Shown here: positions 33,001-40,245 of the stretch, in pieces | Layout of the letters: each line of letters begins with the position of its first letter | Position numbering within the stretch: position 1 is the first letter of the stretch | Origin: Burkholderiales bacterium | GTDB taxonomy: Bacteria; Pseudomonadota; Gammaproteobacteria; Burkholderiales; Burkholderiaceae_E | Length of the DNA: 40,260 nucleotides | Direction of reading: 5' to 3' | Assembly (NCBI GenBank): GCA_017307915.1 | Contig: JAFKGG010000381.1 | Coordinates: forward strand, 1-40,260 | The notes under the pieces: generated by a model | The model's database searches: none | The model's input: only the letters and a program-made list of their open reading frames with translations | What the model was told of the DNA's origin: nothing | Program-made: the position numbers and the translations under genes

Positions 33001-33497
33001 ATGCGCGCAGTGCGGTCGGGCACGGCAGCATGTTCTCGATCATCGTGCCGCGTGGCGACCCCGTCGCGGTCGTGCCGCCGCCGACCGGCCTCGCCATGCC
33101 GAAGGTCGACGGCTCGCTGGCCGGGGTGCGCGTACTGTGCGTGGACAACGACGCCGACATCCTGGCCGGGATGCAGGCATTGCTCGGACGCTGGCAGGTT
33201 CATGTGCTGCAGGCGACTACCGTGGATGCTGCGATGCAGCAAATCGACGAACGTCCAGACGTATTCTTGGTTGACTACCATCTGCACGACCGTCTCGACG
33301 GCCTGGACACCCTTGATGCACTGCGGGCACGGGCACCGGCCAGTCGCGGTGCGCTGCTGACGGCCGATGGTAGTGATGCGCTGAAGCGGGCAGCACGCGA
33401 ACGGGGCTACGTCGTGCTGACCAAGCCGGTGAAGCCGGCCTCGCTGCGCGCCTTTTTGATCGCGCGACATATCCCGGGCCCGGCTGCGAGCGCCTGA
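30045..33497 (+). CDS. crbS: CrbS/MxtR-like hybrid sensor kinase with transporter-type N-terminus
   Basis: The 1150-residue membrane protein starts at GTG with GGAGGGG upstream. Residues 1 to about 520 form a sodium:solute symporter-like domain with 12 or more helices (SSWTFYGAVGTAVHHGIGYL, VSIADFIGSRYGRSQR). A PAS domain follows (about 635-760), then a histidine-kinase core: phospho-acceptor His795 in AAVSHDVLQPLNAARL, N box NALRYTPSGR near 905, DTGPGIP and GLGLGLSICQ. A receiver domain ends the protein (about 1027-1140, phospho-Asp1077 in LVDYHLHD). This is the layout of CrbS/MxtR kinases, which control acetate uptake and acetyl-CoA synthetase. A LuxR-type regulator lies convergently next to it, with a symporter beyond. 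Whether the N-terminal domain also transports is unknown. Confidence 0.9.
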   Translation: MLPGWILLLVSAGYAALLFAVAWFGDRYPDVLRGPWLRPAIYSLALAVYCSSWTFYGAVGTAVHHGIGYLPIYLGPVLLLVFGWRILERLALITQSQSTVSIADFIGSRYGRSQRLAGLVAIIAVVAAIPYLALQFKAVAISLGVLGGQTRTSTFGDPALYVAALMALFAILFGTRQVDATEHRPGMMLAVALESLVKLVALVAVGVFATTWLNAEALPLAEATRSLVENAPSVGFVGQTLLAFTAIICLPRQFHVAVVECADVADIRKARWMFGTYLAVVTAMVIPIAAAGVALFGRDGTVAADSFVLALPLAQDRDALALFAYIGGFSAATGMVIVATVALATMISNDLVMPPLLRRGWAQHHGGNVASAVLWIRRVAILCLAALAYGYYRVSDSGTALAAYGLLAFAAVAQFAPALIGGLYWRGASRQGAEAGLLIGFAVWIYTLLLPTITDAGWLDDRWLTEGPFGIHWLQPRQLFGMGGWDALTHGTFWSLLLNSGALLLVSARWRPTLDDRLRAAPFLDPYAARHAIPSSDWPGKVRIGDLQVLAMRVVGERTTRRAFAEYAFQQGHGLQPGNLADRSCIQFTERLLAAAVGAASARLVLTSVLKGSGMEVAEVVAVLDQAGQELRFNREILSNTLENIEQGVSVVDRDMCLVAWNRRYQRLFGFPDGLLYVGRPVADLIRHNALRGELGELTPAAIEVEIRKRIAYMQAGSPHASQRVSANGQVLELRGYPLPGGGYVTSYSDVTDYKRAERELREVNETLEQRVAERTREAEAAQEMRSRFLAAVSHDVLQPLNAARLFASALREAPAGDEQHRLAERVDASLRAAEELLDGLLDVSRLDAGALRPEIEHFDVSEMLRQLAAQSAPMAAARNIALRLHAPPTIVRSDRRLLRRVLQNFLANALRYTPSGRIVLAARGRGDRVALQVWDTGPGIPDHHMRQIYDEFHRYEQPFDWDGRGLGLGLSICQRISRLLNHDLDARSAVGHGSMFSIIVPRGDPVAVVPPPTGLAMPKVDGSLAGVRVLCVDNDADILAGMQALLGRWQVHVLQATTVDAAMQQIDERPDVFLVDYHLHDRLDGLDTLDALRARAPASRGALLTADGSDALKRAARERGYVVLTKPVKPASLRAFLIARHIPGPAASA

Positions 33498-33505
33498 TGC
33501 GTCCG

Positions 33506-33521
33506 GCGCCGGGCCCGGCGC
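33506..33521. terminator. Palindrome in the convergent gap, possible bidirectional terminator stem
   Basis: GCGCCGGGCCCGGCGC is a perfect 16-bp palindrome in the 29-bp gap between the convergent kinase and regulator genes. It could form a strong stem on either strand, but no T tract follows, so factor-independent termination is uncertain. Confidence 0.35.
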
Positions 33522-33526
33522 ACGGA

Positions 33527-34195
33527 TTACTCCGGGTCGTCGTGCGGCGCGACGACAGTCTGCGGATCGACCGTGAGCCTGCCGGCCAGCAAGACCGCCT
33601 GCATGCGATTGCTGGCGCCCAGCTTGCGCAGGATTGCCGTCACATGCGCTTTCACGGTGGCTTCGGAAACGCCGAGTTCGTAGCCGATCTGCTTGTTGAG
33701 CAGGCCGGAACCCAGCATCTGCAGCACCCGGAACTGCTGCGGCGTCAGCTCCCGAATGCAGGCCGCGATGTCGTGCTCGTCTTCGGACACCGGCGAAGAC
33801 GGCGCAACCCCGTCCGGAATCCAGCACTCCCCGTCCAGCACATGGCGCAGTGCGCTGACCAGCGTGTCGGCGTCCGACGATTTCGGGATGAACCCCATCG
33901 CGCCGTGGTCGAGCGCGCGCCGCATCACCGTCGACTCCTCGCGTGCGGACACCATCACGATCGGCAACTGCGGATGCTGGGCGCGCAAGTGGACCAGCAC
34001 GCTGAAGCCCTGCGCGCCCGGAATGTTGAGGTCCAGCAACAGCAGATCGGCATCCGGCTGCGCATCGACCATCGCATACAGCCCGTCGGCGTCGTTGGCT
34101 TCGTGCAGTACAGCATCCGGCATCATCCGGGACACCACGCCTCGCAAGGCCTCGCGAAACAGCGGATGGTCATCGGCAATCAGTAGGGTCGGCAT
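33527..34195 (-). CDS. crbR: CrbR/ErdR-like LuxR-family response regulator
   Basis: The 222-residue regulator has a receiver domain with the acidic pocket IADDHPLF, phospho-acceptor Asp55 in LLLLDLNIPGAQGF and Lys in GFIPKSSDADTL. A C-terminal LuxR helix-turn-helix follows (LTPQQFRVLQMLGSGLLNKQ, then VSEATVKAHVTAILRKLGAS). In Vibrio and Pseudomonas the homologous pair (CrbS/CrbR, MxtR/ErdR) activates acs and acetate permease genes. Here it is convergent to the kinase and divergent from the symporter operon, which is therefore its likely target. Confidence 0.9.
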   Translation of the reverse strand: MPTLLIADDHPLFREALRGVVSRMMPDAVLHEANDADGLYAMVDAQPDADLLLLDLNIPGAQGFSVLVHLRAQHPQLPIVMVSAREESTVMRRALDHGAMGFIPKSSDADTLVSALRHVLDGECWIPDGVAPSSPVSEDEHDIAACIRELTPQQFRVLQMLGSGLLNKQIGYELGVSEATVKAHVTAILRKLGASNRMQAVLLAGRLTVDPQTVVAPHDDPE

Positions 34196-34300
34196 CGGGC
34201 TAGGCGCCGGGCGGCGGAGGTTCTAAAGGGCCAGCGGTGAGCGAAAGTGTGGCCCATTCTGGTCGTCCGCGGCAATGCGGCAAGGCCGGATTCGGCCCGG

Positions 34301-34320
34301 TATTCGACTAATGGCGAATA
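34301..34320. promoter_or_regulatory. Candidate CrbR-type binding dyad
   Basis: TATTCG and CGAATA are exact inverted copies separated by eight bases, lying between the divergent response-regulator and symporter genes (106 bp from the former, 153 bp from the latter). Its 20-bp length and symmetry suit a dimeric LuxR-type activator. No second copy was noticed in the window. Confidence 0.45.
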
Positions 34321-34375
34321 GGCGCTGGCGCCGGAATCATGCAGTCTCGGTCACCAGCGGACGAGCATCAGGGTG

Positions 34376-34425
34376 TCGGACGGTCCGATATGCGGTGCTG
34401 GACGGATCCGGTCACTGATCCGTCC
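34376..34425 (+). promoter_or_regulatory. Two successive hairpins in the leader of the symporter operon
   Basis: TCGGAC and GTCCGA (34376-34388) form a tight hairpin. It is followed by GGACGGATC and GATCCGTCC (34400-34408 and 34417-34425), a 9-bp perfect stem with an eight-base loop. Both precede the ribosome site of the DUF4212 gene. If transcribed they could stabilise or attenuate the message; there is no T tract, so simple termination is unlikely. Confidence 0.4.
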
Positions 34426-34472
34426 GCATGTTCCGTCGCAGGCTCGGTACAAAACAAGGAGGGGACTCACCT

Positions 34473-34730
34473 ATGAAGGCTTCGACCACAGAGCATTGGG
34501 TGAAGACACGAAACCTGACGATCATTCACCTGATCATCTGGTTCATCTTTGCCTTTGCCATTCACTGGTTCGTGAACGACCTGAACAAGATCCGGATGTT
34601 CGGCTGGCCGCTGGGCTACTACATGGCAGCCCAGGGCTCGTTGATCGTGTTCGTGGTCCAGCTTTTCCTGTTCAGCCGCCAGCAGCACGCCATCGATGTG
34701 CGGTACGGCGTCCATGAAGACGAAGAATAA
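34473..34730 (+). CDS. DUF4212 small subunit of a sodium:solute symporter
   Basis: This 85-residue membrane protein has two helices (LTIIHLIIWFIFAFAIHWFV and YYMAAQGSLIVFVVQLFLFS) and a short basic-to-acidic tail. It is the DUF4212 partner usually encoded just before the VC_2705-type sodium:solute symporter. ATG 34473 with AAGGAGGGG upstream is clearly the start; the longer frame from 34428 has no support. The stop is 11 bp before the symporter start. It is thought to assist assembly or function of the large subunit. Confidence 0.92.
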   Translation: MKASTTEHWVKTRNLTIIHLIIWFIFAFAIHWFVNDLNKIRMFGWPLGYYMAAQGSLIVFVVQLFLFSRQQHAIDVRYGVHEDEE

Positions 34731-34741
34731 AGGGGGCCGTC

Positions 34742-36586
34742 ATGAGCATGCGATGGGAAGGTAAGTTGTTTACCAAGAATCTGCCGAAGATCTACGCGAT
34801 CTATACCGGCGGCTTTCTGTTGTTCTTCGCGGCGATGGCTCTGCTGGAGCAGTTCGGGCTGAGCGCGCGCGCGATCGGCCTGTTCTTCGTCGGGTTCACC
34901 ATCTTCATCTACGCCTTCATCGGCATCCTGTCGCGAACTGCGGCGGCGGACGCCTATTACCTCGCCGGGCGTAGCGTACCGCCGGTGTTCAACGGCATGG
35001 CCACGGGGGCCGACTGGATGTCCGGCGCGTCCTTCGTCGCGATGGCCGGCGGCATCTTCATGGCCGGCTACCCCTACCTGGCCTTCGTGGTCGGCTGGAC
35101 GGGCGGCTACATCCTCGTGGCGACGCTGATGGCGCCCTACCTGCGCAAGTTCGGCTGCTACACGGTGCCGGACTTCATCGGCACCCGCTATGGCGGCAAG
35201 GCCACGCGGCTGGCGGCGATCGTGGTGCTGATCGTCGCGTCGTTCACCTACGTGACGGCGCAGATCACCGCCACCGGCACCATCGCCGCGCGCGCGCTGC
35301 TGATCCCGTACGAGGTCGGCTGCTGGCTCGGCCTGGCCGGCATTCTGGTCTGCTCGATGCTGGGCGGCATGCGGGCCGTCACCTGGACCCAGGTCGCACA
35401 GTACATCGTGCTGATCGTCGCCTACATCGTTCCGATCGTCTGGATGTCGGGCGTCCAGGGCTTCGGCTGGCTACCGCAGTTCCAGTACGGGCCGGCGATC
35501 GAGCGGATCCAGGAGCTGGAGCCGATCCTCGGCGTCGGCACGAAGCCGACCGAGTCGGTGCCCGGCCTGGCGGCGTTGACCACGCTGCACATCCAGCCCG
35601 GCGCGGGTCTGATGGCGGCCTGGCAGTTCACCACGCTGGCCTTCTGCATGATGGTCGGTACCGCGTCGCTGCCCCACATCCTGATGCGCTACTTCACCAC
35701 GCCGTCGGTCCGCGACGCACGCAGCTCGGTGGCCTGGTCGCTGTTCTTCATCTTCCTGCTGTATTTCTCCGCACCGACGCTGGCCACCCTCAGCAAGCTG
35801 TCGCTGTTCGATCCGAACCTGGCCAGCTCGATCTTCGGCAAATCGATCGCACAGGTGCAGGCGATTCCGTGGGTGCAGAACTGGGGCGAGATCGGCCTGG
35901 TCGCCATACGCGATTCCAACAAGGACGGTATCCTGCAGGTCAACGAGCTGTTCATGAACCCGGACATGATCGTGCTGGCCACGCCGGAGTTCGCCGGCTT
36001 GCCCTATGTAATCTCGGGTCTGGTGGCCGCCGGCGGCTTGGCGGCCGCGCTGTCCACCGCGGACGGCCTGCTGCTGGCCATGGCCAATACGCTGTCGCAC
36101 GATCTGTACTACAAGATCCTCGATCCGAAGGCCGAGACGAGGAAGCGGCTGATGACCGCGCGCATCCTGCTGCTGATCATCGGCGCGGCCGGTGCACTGG
36201 TCGCAGCGATGCGGCTGGAAGGGATCCTCGGCGCAGTGGCCTGGGCCTTCTGCTTCGCGATGTCGGGCCTGTTCGCGCCGCTGGTGCTGGGGGTCTGGTG
36301 GAAGCGGGCCAATCGCCAGGGCGCCCTCGCCGGCATGGTGATCGGCCTGGCGGTGGGCTGGGTCTACCTGCTCGCGGTGCGCAACGGCATGACGCCGTGG
36401 TTCGGTCTTGATCACCTGCGCTTCGGTGTCGTCGGTGTCGTGGCCAGCTTCATCTCGATGATCGTGGTGACGCTGCTGACGCCGGCGCCGGATGCCGAGA
36501 TCCAGCGCATGGTCGACGAGGTGCGGATCCCGCGCGGCGAAACGATCATCGCGCACGGCAAAGACGCGGGGGGCGTCGCGCATTGA
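34742..36586 (+). CDS. Sodium:solute symporter (acetate-type, VC_2705 subfamily)
   Basis: The 614-residue protein has about 13 membrane helices of the SSS family. Conserved parts include AADAYYLAGRSVPPVFNGMA, GADWMSGASFVAMAGGIF, TVPDFIGTRYGGKATRLAAI and GGLAAALSTADGLLLAMANT with the sodium-site serines and Asp. Insertions with soluble loops (about residues 235-270 and 365-420) are usual for the DUF4212-associated subfamily. Its position next to the CrbS/CrbR pair suggests acetate or another short monocarboxylate as substrate. This is inference from known systems. Confidence 0.93.
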   Translation: MSMRWEGKLFTKNLPKIYAIYTGGFLLFFAAMALLEQFGLSARAIGLFFVGFTIFIYAFIGILSRTAAADAYYLAGRSVPPVFNGMATGADWMSGASFVAMAGGIFMAGYPYLAFVVGWTGGYILVATLMAPYLRKFGCYTVPDFIGTRYGGKATRLAAIVVLIVASFTYVTAQITATGTIAARALLIPYEVGCWLGLAGILVCSMLGGMRAVTWTQVAQYIVLIVAYIVPIVWMSGVQGFGWLPQFQYGPAIERIQELEPILGVGTKPTESVPGLAALTTLHIQPGAGLMAAWQFTTLAFCMMVGTASLPHILMRYFTTPSVRDARSSVAWSLFFIFLLYFSAPTLATLSKLSLFDPNLASSIFGKSIAQVQAIPWVQNWGEIGLVAIRDSNKDGILQVNELFMNPDMIVLATPEFAGLPYVISGLVAAGGLAAALSTADGLLLAMANTLSHDLYYKILDPKAETRKRLMTARILLLIIGAAGALVAAMRLEGILGAVAWAFCFAMSGLFAPLVLGVWWKRANRQGALAGMVIGLAVGWVYLLAVRNGMTPWFGLDHLRFGVVGVVASFISMIVVTLLTPAPDAEIQRMVDEVRIPRGETIIAHGKDAGGVAH

Positions 36587-36591
36587 CGCAT

Positions 36592-36662
36592 CGGGATCCC
36601 GCCCGGACGGGATCCCGGCTACCCGCATGCCAGGGCGAGCAACTTGCCCTGGCATTCGTTTT
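36592..36662 (+). terminator. Tandem hairpins ending the symporter transcript
   Basis: CGGGATCCCG occurs twice (36592-36601, 36608-36617) and can pair across a six-base loop. Ten bases later ATGCCAGGGC and GCCCTGGCAT (36627-36636, 36646-36655) form a perfect 10-bp stem with a nine-base loop, followed by TCGTTTT. The second is a good intrinsic terminator and lies 40 bp after the symporter stop. Confidence 0.8.
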
Positions 36663-36685
36663 CCTGCACACGAACGGAGCAAGGC

Positions 36686-37045
36686 ATGGCGACCGGGGTG
36701 CCGCTCTTCGCGGTGTTGATCGACTACCTGCTGGGCATGGTGATGTGGACGCTGATCGGCCGGTTCGGAATGGGTCTGTTCCTGCCCGAGACCAGCAGCT
36801 TCTTTTTCAATCGCTTCTTCGTCCGGGTTACCGATCCGCTGATCAAGCGGTTCGAGCCGATCACCCCGGCGTTTCTGGTCAGGCCGCTGGTGCCGCTCTA
36901 CGTGGCCTGGTTCTTCTACATGGCCCGCTTTTACGTGTTGCCTTGGCTGCTGGGCTATTCGGTGATGGGCATGCTGTCGTTTCCGCTCGAGGGGCAGATC
37001 GCCCAGGGTTTGAACCGGATCCGCCACGTGCTGACCGGCGGCTGA
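36686..37045 (+). CDS. YggT-like small membrane protein
   Basis: The 119-residue product has hydrophobic segments at both ends (FAVLIDYLLGMVMWTLIGRF and VPLYVAWFFYMARFYVLPWL) flanking a segment, FFFNRFFVRVTDPLIKRFEP, that is typical of YggT proteins. ATG 36686 follows GGAGCAAGG; the longer frame from 36644 overlaps the terminator and lacks similarity. It lies behind the symporter terminator, so its expression needs read-through or its own promoter. Homologues follow this symporter in other genomes as far as I recall; the function is unknown. Confidence 0.75.
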   Translation: MATGVPLFAVLIDYLLGMVMWTLIGRFGMGLFLPETSSFFFNRFFVRVTDPLIKRFEPITPAFLVRPLVPLYVAWFFYMARFYVLPWLLGYSVMGMLSFPLEGQIAQGLNRIRHVLTGG

Positions 37046-37067
37046 ACCGGCGCTTCACGACGCGGCG

Positions 37068-37760
37068 TCAGATCCCTTCGGCGACCGCGGCCCGGCCAAC
37101 GGCGGCCGGGTCCAGAACCTGGCGCAGTTCGCTCCGGACCTCCAGCCAGTGGTAGCGTACCGAGCGCTGCACGATGTCCTCGTCCATCCGCTTCAGCGCC
37201 TCGACGACCGGGGCGTACTTCACGAGAGCCGACGGGCTTTCGCGAAAGCAGCCCTCGCCATCGTCGACGTCCGCCCAGGCAGTGAGTGCGATGCGCGCGC
37301 GTACCTGACTGGCGTGCTCGGCGTAATCCGGACCGGCATCGCCGGGCAGGCCGTTGTCGTCGAGTATCGTATCCAGCAGGCTGGTCATCAGGCGACCGAC
37401 CTGTTCGAGCGGCACACCACCGCGCGCCAGCAGCCCCCCGGCAAAGACCGTGAGATCCGACAGGCAGGCAAGCCACATATGCCACTTGGCGACGTTGATC
37501 GACATGACGAAATCATCGTCGTCGAACAGCTCCGGATAGCGCTGGCCGGCACGCGTGCGCAGATAGCCGTAGAGGCTGGTCTGGGCGATGAAGCTGGCCC
37601 GGGACGCCAGGTAGGCCTGCAGCGCCGCCGAAGCGGTGACCGGCTCGCGGCGGACTCTGCCGCCGATGCCCAGATAGCTCAGGCACTGGTCGAACAAATC
37701 CTTCGCGCTGGACCGGACTCGATCGGCAAGCGTTGGACTGCGGGATGGGCCGGGTTGCAT
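37068..37760 (-). CDS. Conserved protein of unknown function
   Basis: The 230-residue soluble protein is convergent to the YggT-like gene, 22 bp away. It is mostly helical: ALQAYLASRASFIAQTSLYG, then YLRTRAGQRYPELFDDDDFV and WHMWLACLSDLTVFAGGLLA, with an acidic patch and a C-terminal helix rich in Arg. The SINVAKWHMW segment and the AWADVDDGEGCFRESPSALV loop look conserved, but I do not recognise a named domain. Its codon use and composition match the acetate block, so I regard it as part of the core genome. No partner or function can be inferred. Confidence 0.75.
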   Translation of the reverse strand: MQPGPSRSPTLADRVRSSAKDLFDQCLSYLGIGGRVRREPVTASAALQAYLASRASFIAQTSLYGYLRTRAGQRYPELFDDDDFVMSINVAKWHMWLACLSDLTVFAGGLLARGGVPLEQVGRLMTSLLDTILDDNGLPGDAGPDYAEHASQVRARIALTAWADVDDGEGCFRESPSALVKYAPVVEALKRMDEDIVQRSVRYHWLEVRSELRQVLDPAAVGRAAVAEGI

Positions 37761-38114
37761 CGCGATGGGCGTACCGGAATGGCGGCAGCCCGCACTGTGA
37801 CCGATGTTGAGCGCGTGGGCAACCTACCGTCGCGGCATCGACGACCTGCGCATGCTCGGCCTATTGCGCCGGGGACTGATCATTCCGGGAAGGGATGGTG
37901 GCAAGGGCACGATCCAAAAAGGTTCGTAAACTTGCATAAACACAAAGCACTTTCAAAAAAAGTCTGAATCAACGGGGGAACAGTTTAGGGAACTGTACTC
38001 GGGCAGACAAGTTGAAGAGAGTGAATGTGCACGACTCTGCGAGCAGAAGAATGTTGTGTGCGCAACAATTCCCATATCTTGAGTCTGGTCGCTGCATGTG
38101 CTGGCGAGGCAGAG
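37761..38114. other. Junction region between core block and right-hand accessory DNA
   Basis: The left half is GC-rich and contains a 41-codon plus frame (37804-37929), beginning MLSAWATYRRGIDDLRMLG, that could be a scrap of a coding sequence; I do not recognise it. From about 37910 the DNA turns AT-rich, with ACAGTT and AACTGT as a small hairpin (37980-37996 area). No tRNA, integrase or clear attachment repeat is visible. The change of composition and gene type across it suggests an island boundary. Confidence 0.35.
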
Positions 38115-39038
38115 CTAAGTCTCCAGCTTCGGCACTCGCCAGCGGCGATCACGCCGAGCTATTGCCTTGCGCCGCTCGGCATCGCGCTTTGGCAGGTATG
38201 CCAGGAGGTTGAAGTTCGACGGGTCGATGAACCGGATGGCCTCGGCCAGCTTGTCCTCGACTTCCTCGAACTCTCGGTCAATGCCGTTTATCCACTTCAC
38301 CCACTCTAGCCGCTTCGGCACGCTGAGCCTGGAAAAATCTAGGCTCGTGAGCTCGTGCATCTTGTTCTGCAGGTCGTTCAGCTGCAGCTCGGGATATGAA
38401 TTGATGAAGCCAACGTCGTGTAGATACCCCTGTGTTACCTGCTCGAACTCGACCTCCTGCCGGCGAAGGCTCGGATTTGCGGCGAGAATGTCGGCAATCT
38501 GTTGGCTTGAACGCTGGCGTTCCTCGACCACTGCCAGATCGCCTCGTTTGGCCCTGTTCTGGAGTTCCACGATCACAGCAGTGCCGACCGCGTCCTTCAG
38601 TTGCCGGCGCGCCCTGACCAACCAGTCTGCGCCGTTCCTACGTTCCCGCAGTTCGCGGATGCGCGCCAGGATTTCGGGCTTGCGAGCGATAGTGGTCGCC
38701 AGGAGCGCTTGTTGCTGACGCAGTTCCTCCCGGCCGCGGTGCAGCCTTACTTGGGTGACCAAGTTCTCGCCAAAGTGCGTGCGGCCACAGTCGTTACCGA
38801 TGTTCGTCTCGTGCCCGTCATCGGTCTCAATCAAATAGCCGTGGTGATGAGGCTGATGGCAGCTCGTCAGGCCGCACCGGACGGAATCCCCAAAGTGATA
38901 CTCGTTGAGTACTCTGACGAGCGCGACTTTCGTAGGGTTAACGTCGCACACGAAGTTCGGTCGCGCAATGAGATCCTCATAGGCCCGGATCTCGATTGCG
39001 TCGGTACTGATCAAATTGACGCGGGTGTCTAGGGTCAT
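38115..39038 (-). CDS. Unknown protein: Cys/His cluster plus long helical region
   Basis: The 307-residue product has a beta-rich N-terminus followed by a probable zinc-ribbon. It reads CGLTSC (Cys55, Cys60) with HQPHHHGYLI, then GHETNIGNDCGRTHFG (Cys84, His88). The rest, from about residue 95 to the end, is highly charged and helical (LRQQQALLATTIARKPEILA, FEEVEDKLAEAIRFID) and probably forms coiled coils. I recall no named family. Similar Cys-ribbon-plus-helix proteins are common on phages, plasmids and defence islands. It lies next to an abortive-infection gene in the same orientation, 228 bp downstream of it, so it may belong to the same accessory module. Confidence 0.7.
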   Translation of the reverse strand: MTLDTRVNLISTDAIEIRAYEDLIARPNFVCDVNPTKVALVRVLNEYHFGDSVRCGLTSCHQPHHHGYLIETDDGHETNIGNDCGRTHFGENLVTQVRLHRGREELRQQQALLATTIARKPEILARIRELRERRNGADWLVRARRQLKDAVGTAVIVELQNRAKRGDLAVVEERQRSSQQIADILAANPSLRRQEVEFEQVTQGYLHDVGFINSYPELQLNDLQNKMHELTSLDFSRLSVPKRLEWVKWINGIDREFEEVEDKLAEAIRFIDPSNFNLLAYLPKRDAERRKAIARRDRRWRVPKLET

Positions 39039-39266
39039 GGTTCTTTGCCCATATTGAGTCGCCCTTGACTCGCACTGGATTTTACAACAGTGGATTAATA
39101 TACAGGCTACGCGCCTGACGCGGTTGACCTCGATGTGGCGGTTTAGTTCTGTGGTCGCGCAGCGGCGGTCGGACGAAATTCCGTGGCAACGTCTGGCAAG
39201 GCCGGCGCGGCGAACGCTTGGGTAGGCGTGTACCGCCGCCTATCCGAGCTAACCAGCGCGCCGTGC
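39039..39266. other. Gap between the defence gene and the unknown gene
   Basis: This stretch holds no gene that I can support. Toward the minus-strand gene at 38115 there is an AT-rich segment (39080-39105) containing TATTAAT, a possible -10 element about 60 bp before the ATG, which suggests that the gene has its own promoter. Confidence 0.35.
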
Positions 39267-40169
39267 TCACGGTCGTTGCGCGTTGTGCGTCTCCACCAGA
39301 AACACGGCCAAGGTGGATGCCGCGCCGATCGCAAGCTTCGCATGGCGCGGCTGCAGGCCCTTGGCTCCCGCGGCTTTGCCGTGGCCGGTGCCATAGTGGT
39401 TGCGCAGCTCAGCCACGCCCTGGGTGATGGTGGCCAGGTTGCTCAGCAGCCGCTTGATCGTGTCCCCGGCCTTCGCTTTTTCCGGGACGTCGTCTGGGGT
39501 GAGATCCAGCTCCTTGCTGGTGAGCTTCACCAGTTCCGGAATGTCCGCGCCCTTGGAGAAGGGCACGCCGCGCTCGGTGAGAATCGTCTTGCAGCAGGTC
39601 TCGAGCAGTTCCTTCGCCGTACCGATAGCGAGGCCTGGATCGGGTACCGCCGCCGCTTCCATCCGCGTAATCTGTTGGGCGACGTAGGTGGGATCGATCC
39701 CTGCGAGTGCTTCCCGCGCTGCTGCAGCCCCCGGCACACCAGCCAGGCCGATGTAGCGGCCGACGAAAATGGGGCGGCCTGACATCCGGGTGCTTTCGAC
39801 TAGCGCGAAGCCGTCCTTGGCCAAATACCCGTTGAGCATCTGGCGCAGCCTCTCTACTTCTGTGGCGCTATCGCGTACCACCGGATGCAGCATCTCGCAC
39901 AGGAACCGCCGCAGCGTTTCGTCGTCGCCGTTCATCAGCCCGAAGCGGCTATCGTGAAAAACCCAATCGTCTCCCCAATCGTAGTTGCTGATCCGATGCT
40001 GGAGTATTTCCGCACGCACGCTTCGGAACCGGGGAATCCCCGATTCCATCGCGTCCAGGTCGTAGATGCGTGCCAGAAAATCGATCTCTTCCAAGCGACC
40101 CCACCAGTTCACGCCCTCGGCCATGATCGAATCCAGAATGTCGCGGCGCGTTAGCTGAGTGATTTTCAT
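39267..40169 (-). CDS. Abortive infection protein, AbiJ_NTD3 plus Abi_C domains
   Basis: ATG 40169 gives a 300-residue protein; a longer reading from TTG 40229 adds a non-conserved tail. The N-terminal half opens with TRRDILDSIMAEGVNWWGRL and EEIDFLARIYDLDAM, then ISNYDWGDDWVFHDSRFGL, which resembles the AbiJ N-terminal domain 3 of phage-defence proteins. The C-terminal half (about 185-300) ends with ELRNHYGTGHGK, the Abi_C signature. Its Arg256, Asn257 and His263 match the R-N...H nuclease motif of HEPN RNases. Such proteins are thought to kill or arrest infected cells by cutting RNA. I see no antitoxin next to it; the upstream neighbour is cut by the window end. Confidence 0.82.
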   Translation of the reverse strand: MKITQLTRRDILDSIMAEGVNWWGRLEEIDFLARIYDLDAMESGIPRFRSVRAEILQHRISNYDWGDDWVFHDSRFGLMNGDDETLRRFLCEMLHPVVRDSATEVERLRQMLNGYLAKDGFALVESTRMSGRPIFVGRYIGLAGVPGAAAAREALAGIDPTYVAQQITRMEAAAVPDPGLAIGTAKELLETCCKTILTERGVPFSKGADIPELVKLTSKELDLTPDDVPEKAKAGDTIKRLLSNLATITQGVAELRNHYGTGHGKAAGAKGLQPRHAKLAIGAASTLAVFLVETHNAQRP

Positions 40170-40179
40170 GGGGTTACGC

Positions 40180-40245
40180 TTACGCTTCGAAGTCCCAGTT
40201 GTCGAGATCGGACGGTAGTTCGTTGTCAAGCCAGGCGGTCGTGGC
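40180..40245 (-). CDS. Possible 3' end of an upstream gene
   Basis: Ten bases upstream of the abortive-infection start, the minus strand has a frame ending in AWLDNELPSDLDNWDFEA and a TAA. The acidic, Trp-containing ending looks like a protein C-terminus, and the close spacing suggests co-transcription with the defence gene. A TAG lies in frame only 22 codons before the stop, so either a frameshift or a chance frame is possible. Confidence 0.25.
   Translation of the reverse strand, partial: ATTAWLDNELPSDLDNWDFEA

Noticed and set aside
35471-37027. 518-codon minus-strand frame opposite the sodium:solute symporter
   Set aside because: Same shadow pattern; the plus strand has a conserved transporter with a ribosome site and a downstream terminator.
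37910-38010. Possible phage or island attachment site
   Set aside because: The segment is AT-rich at the composition change, but I could find no matching second copy inside the window and no tRNA or integrase, so an att site cannot be claimed.
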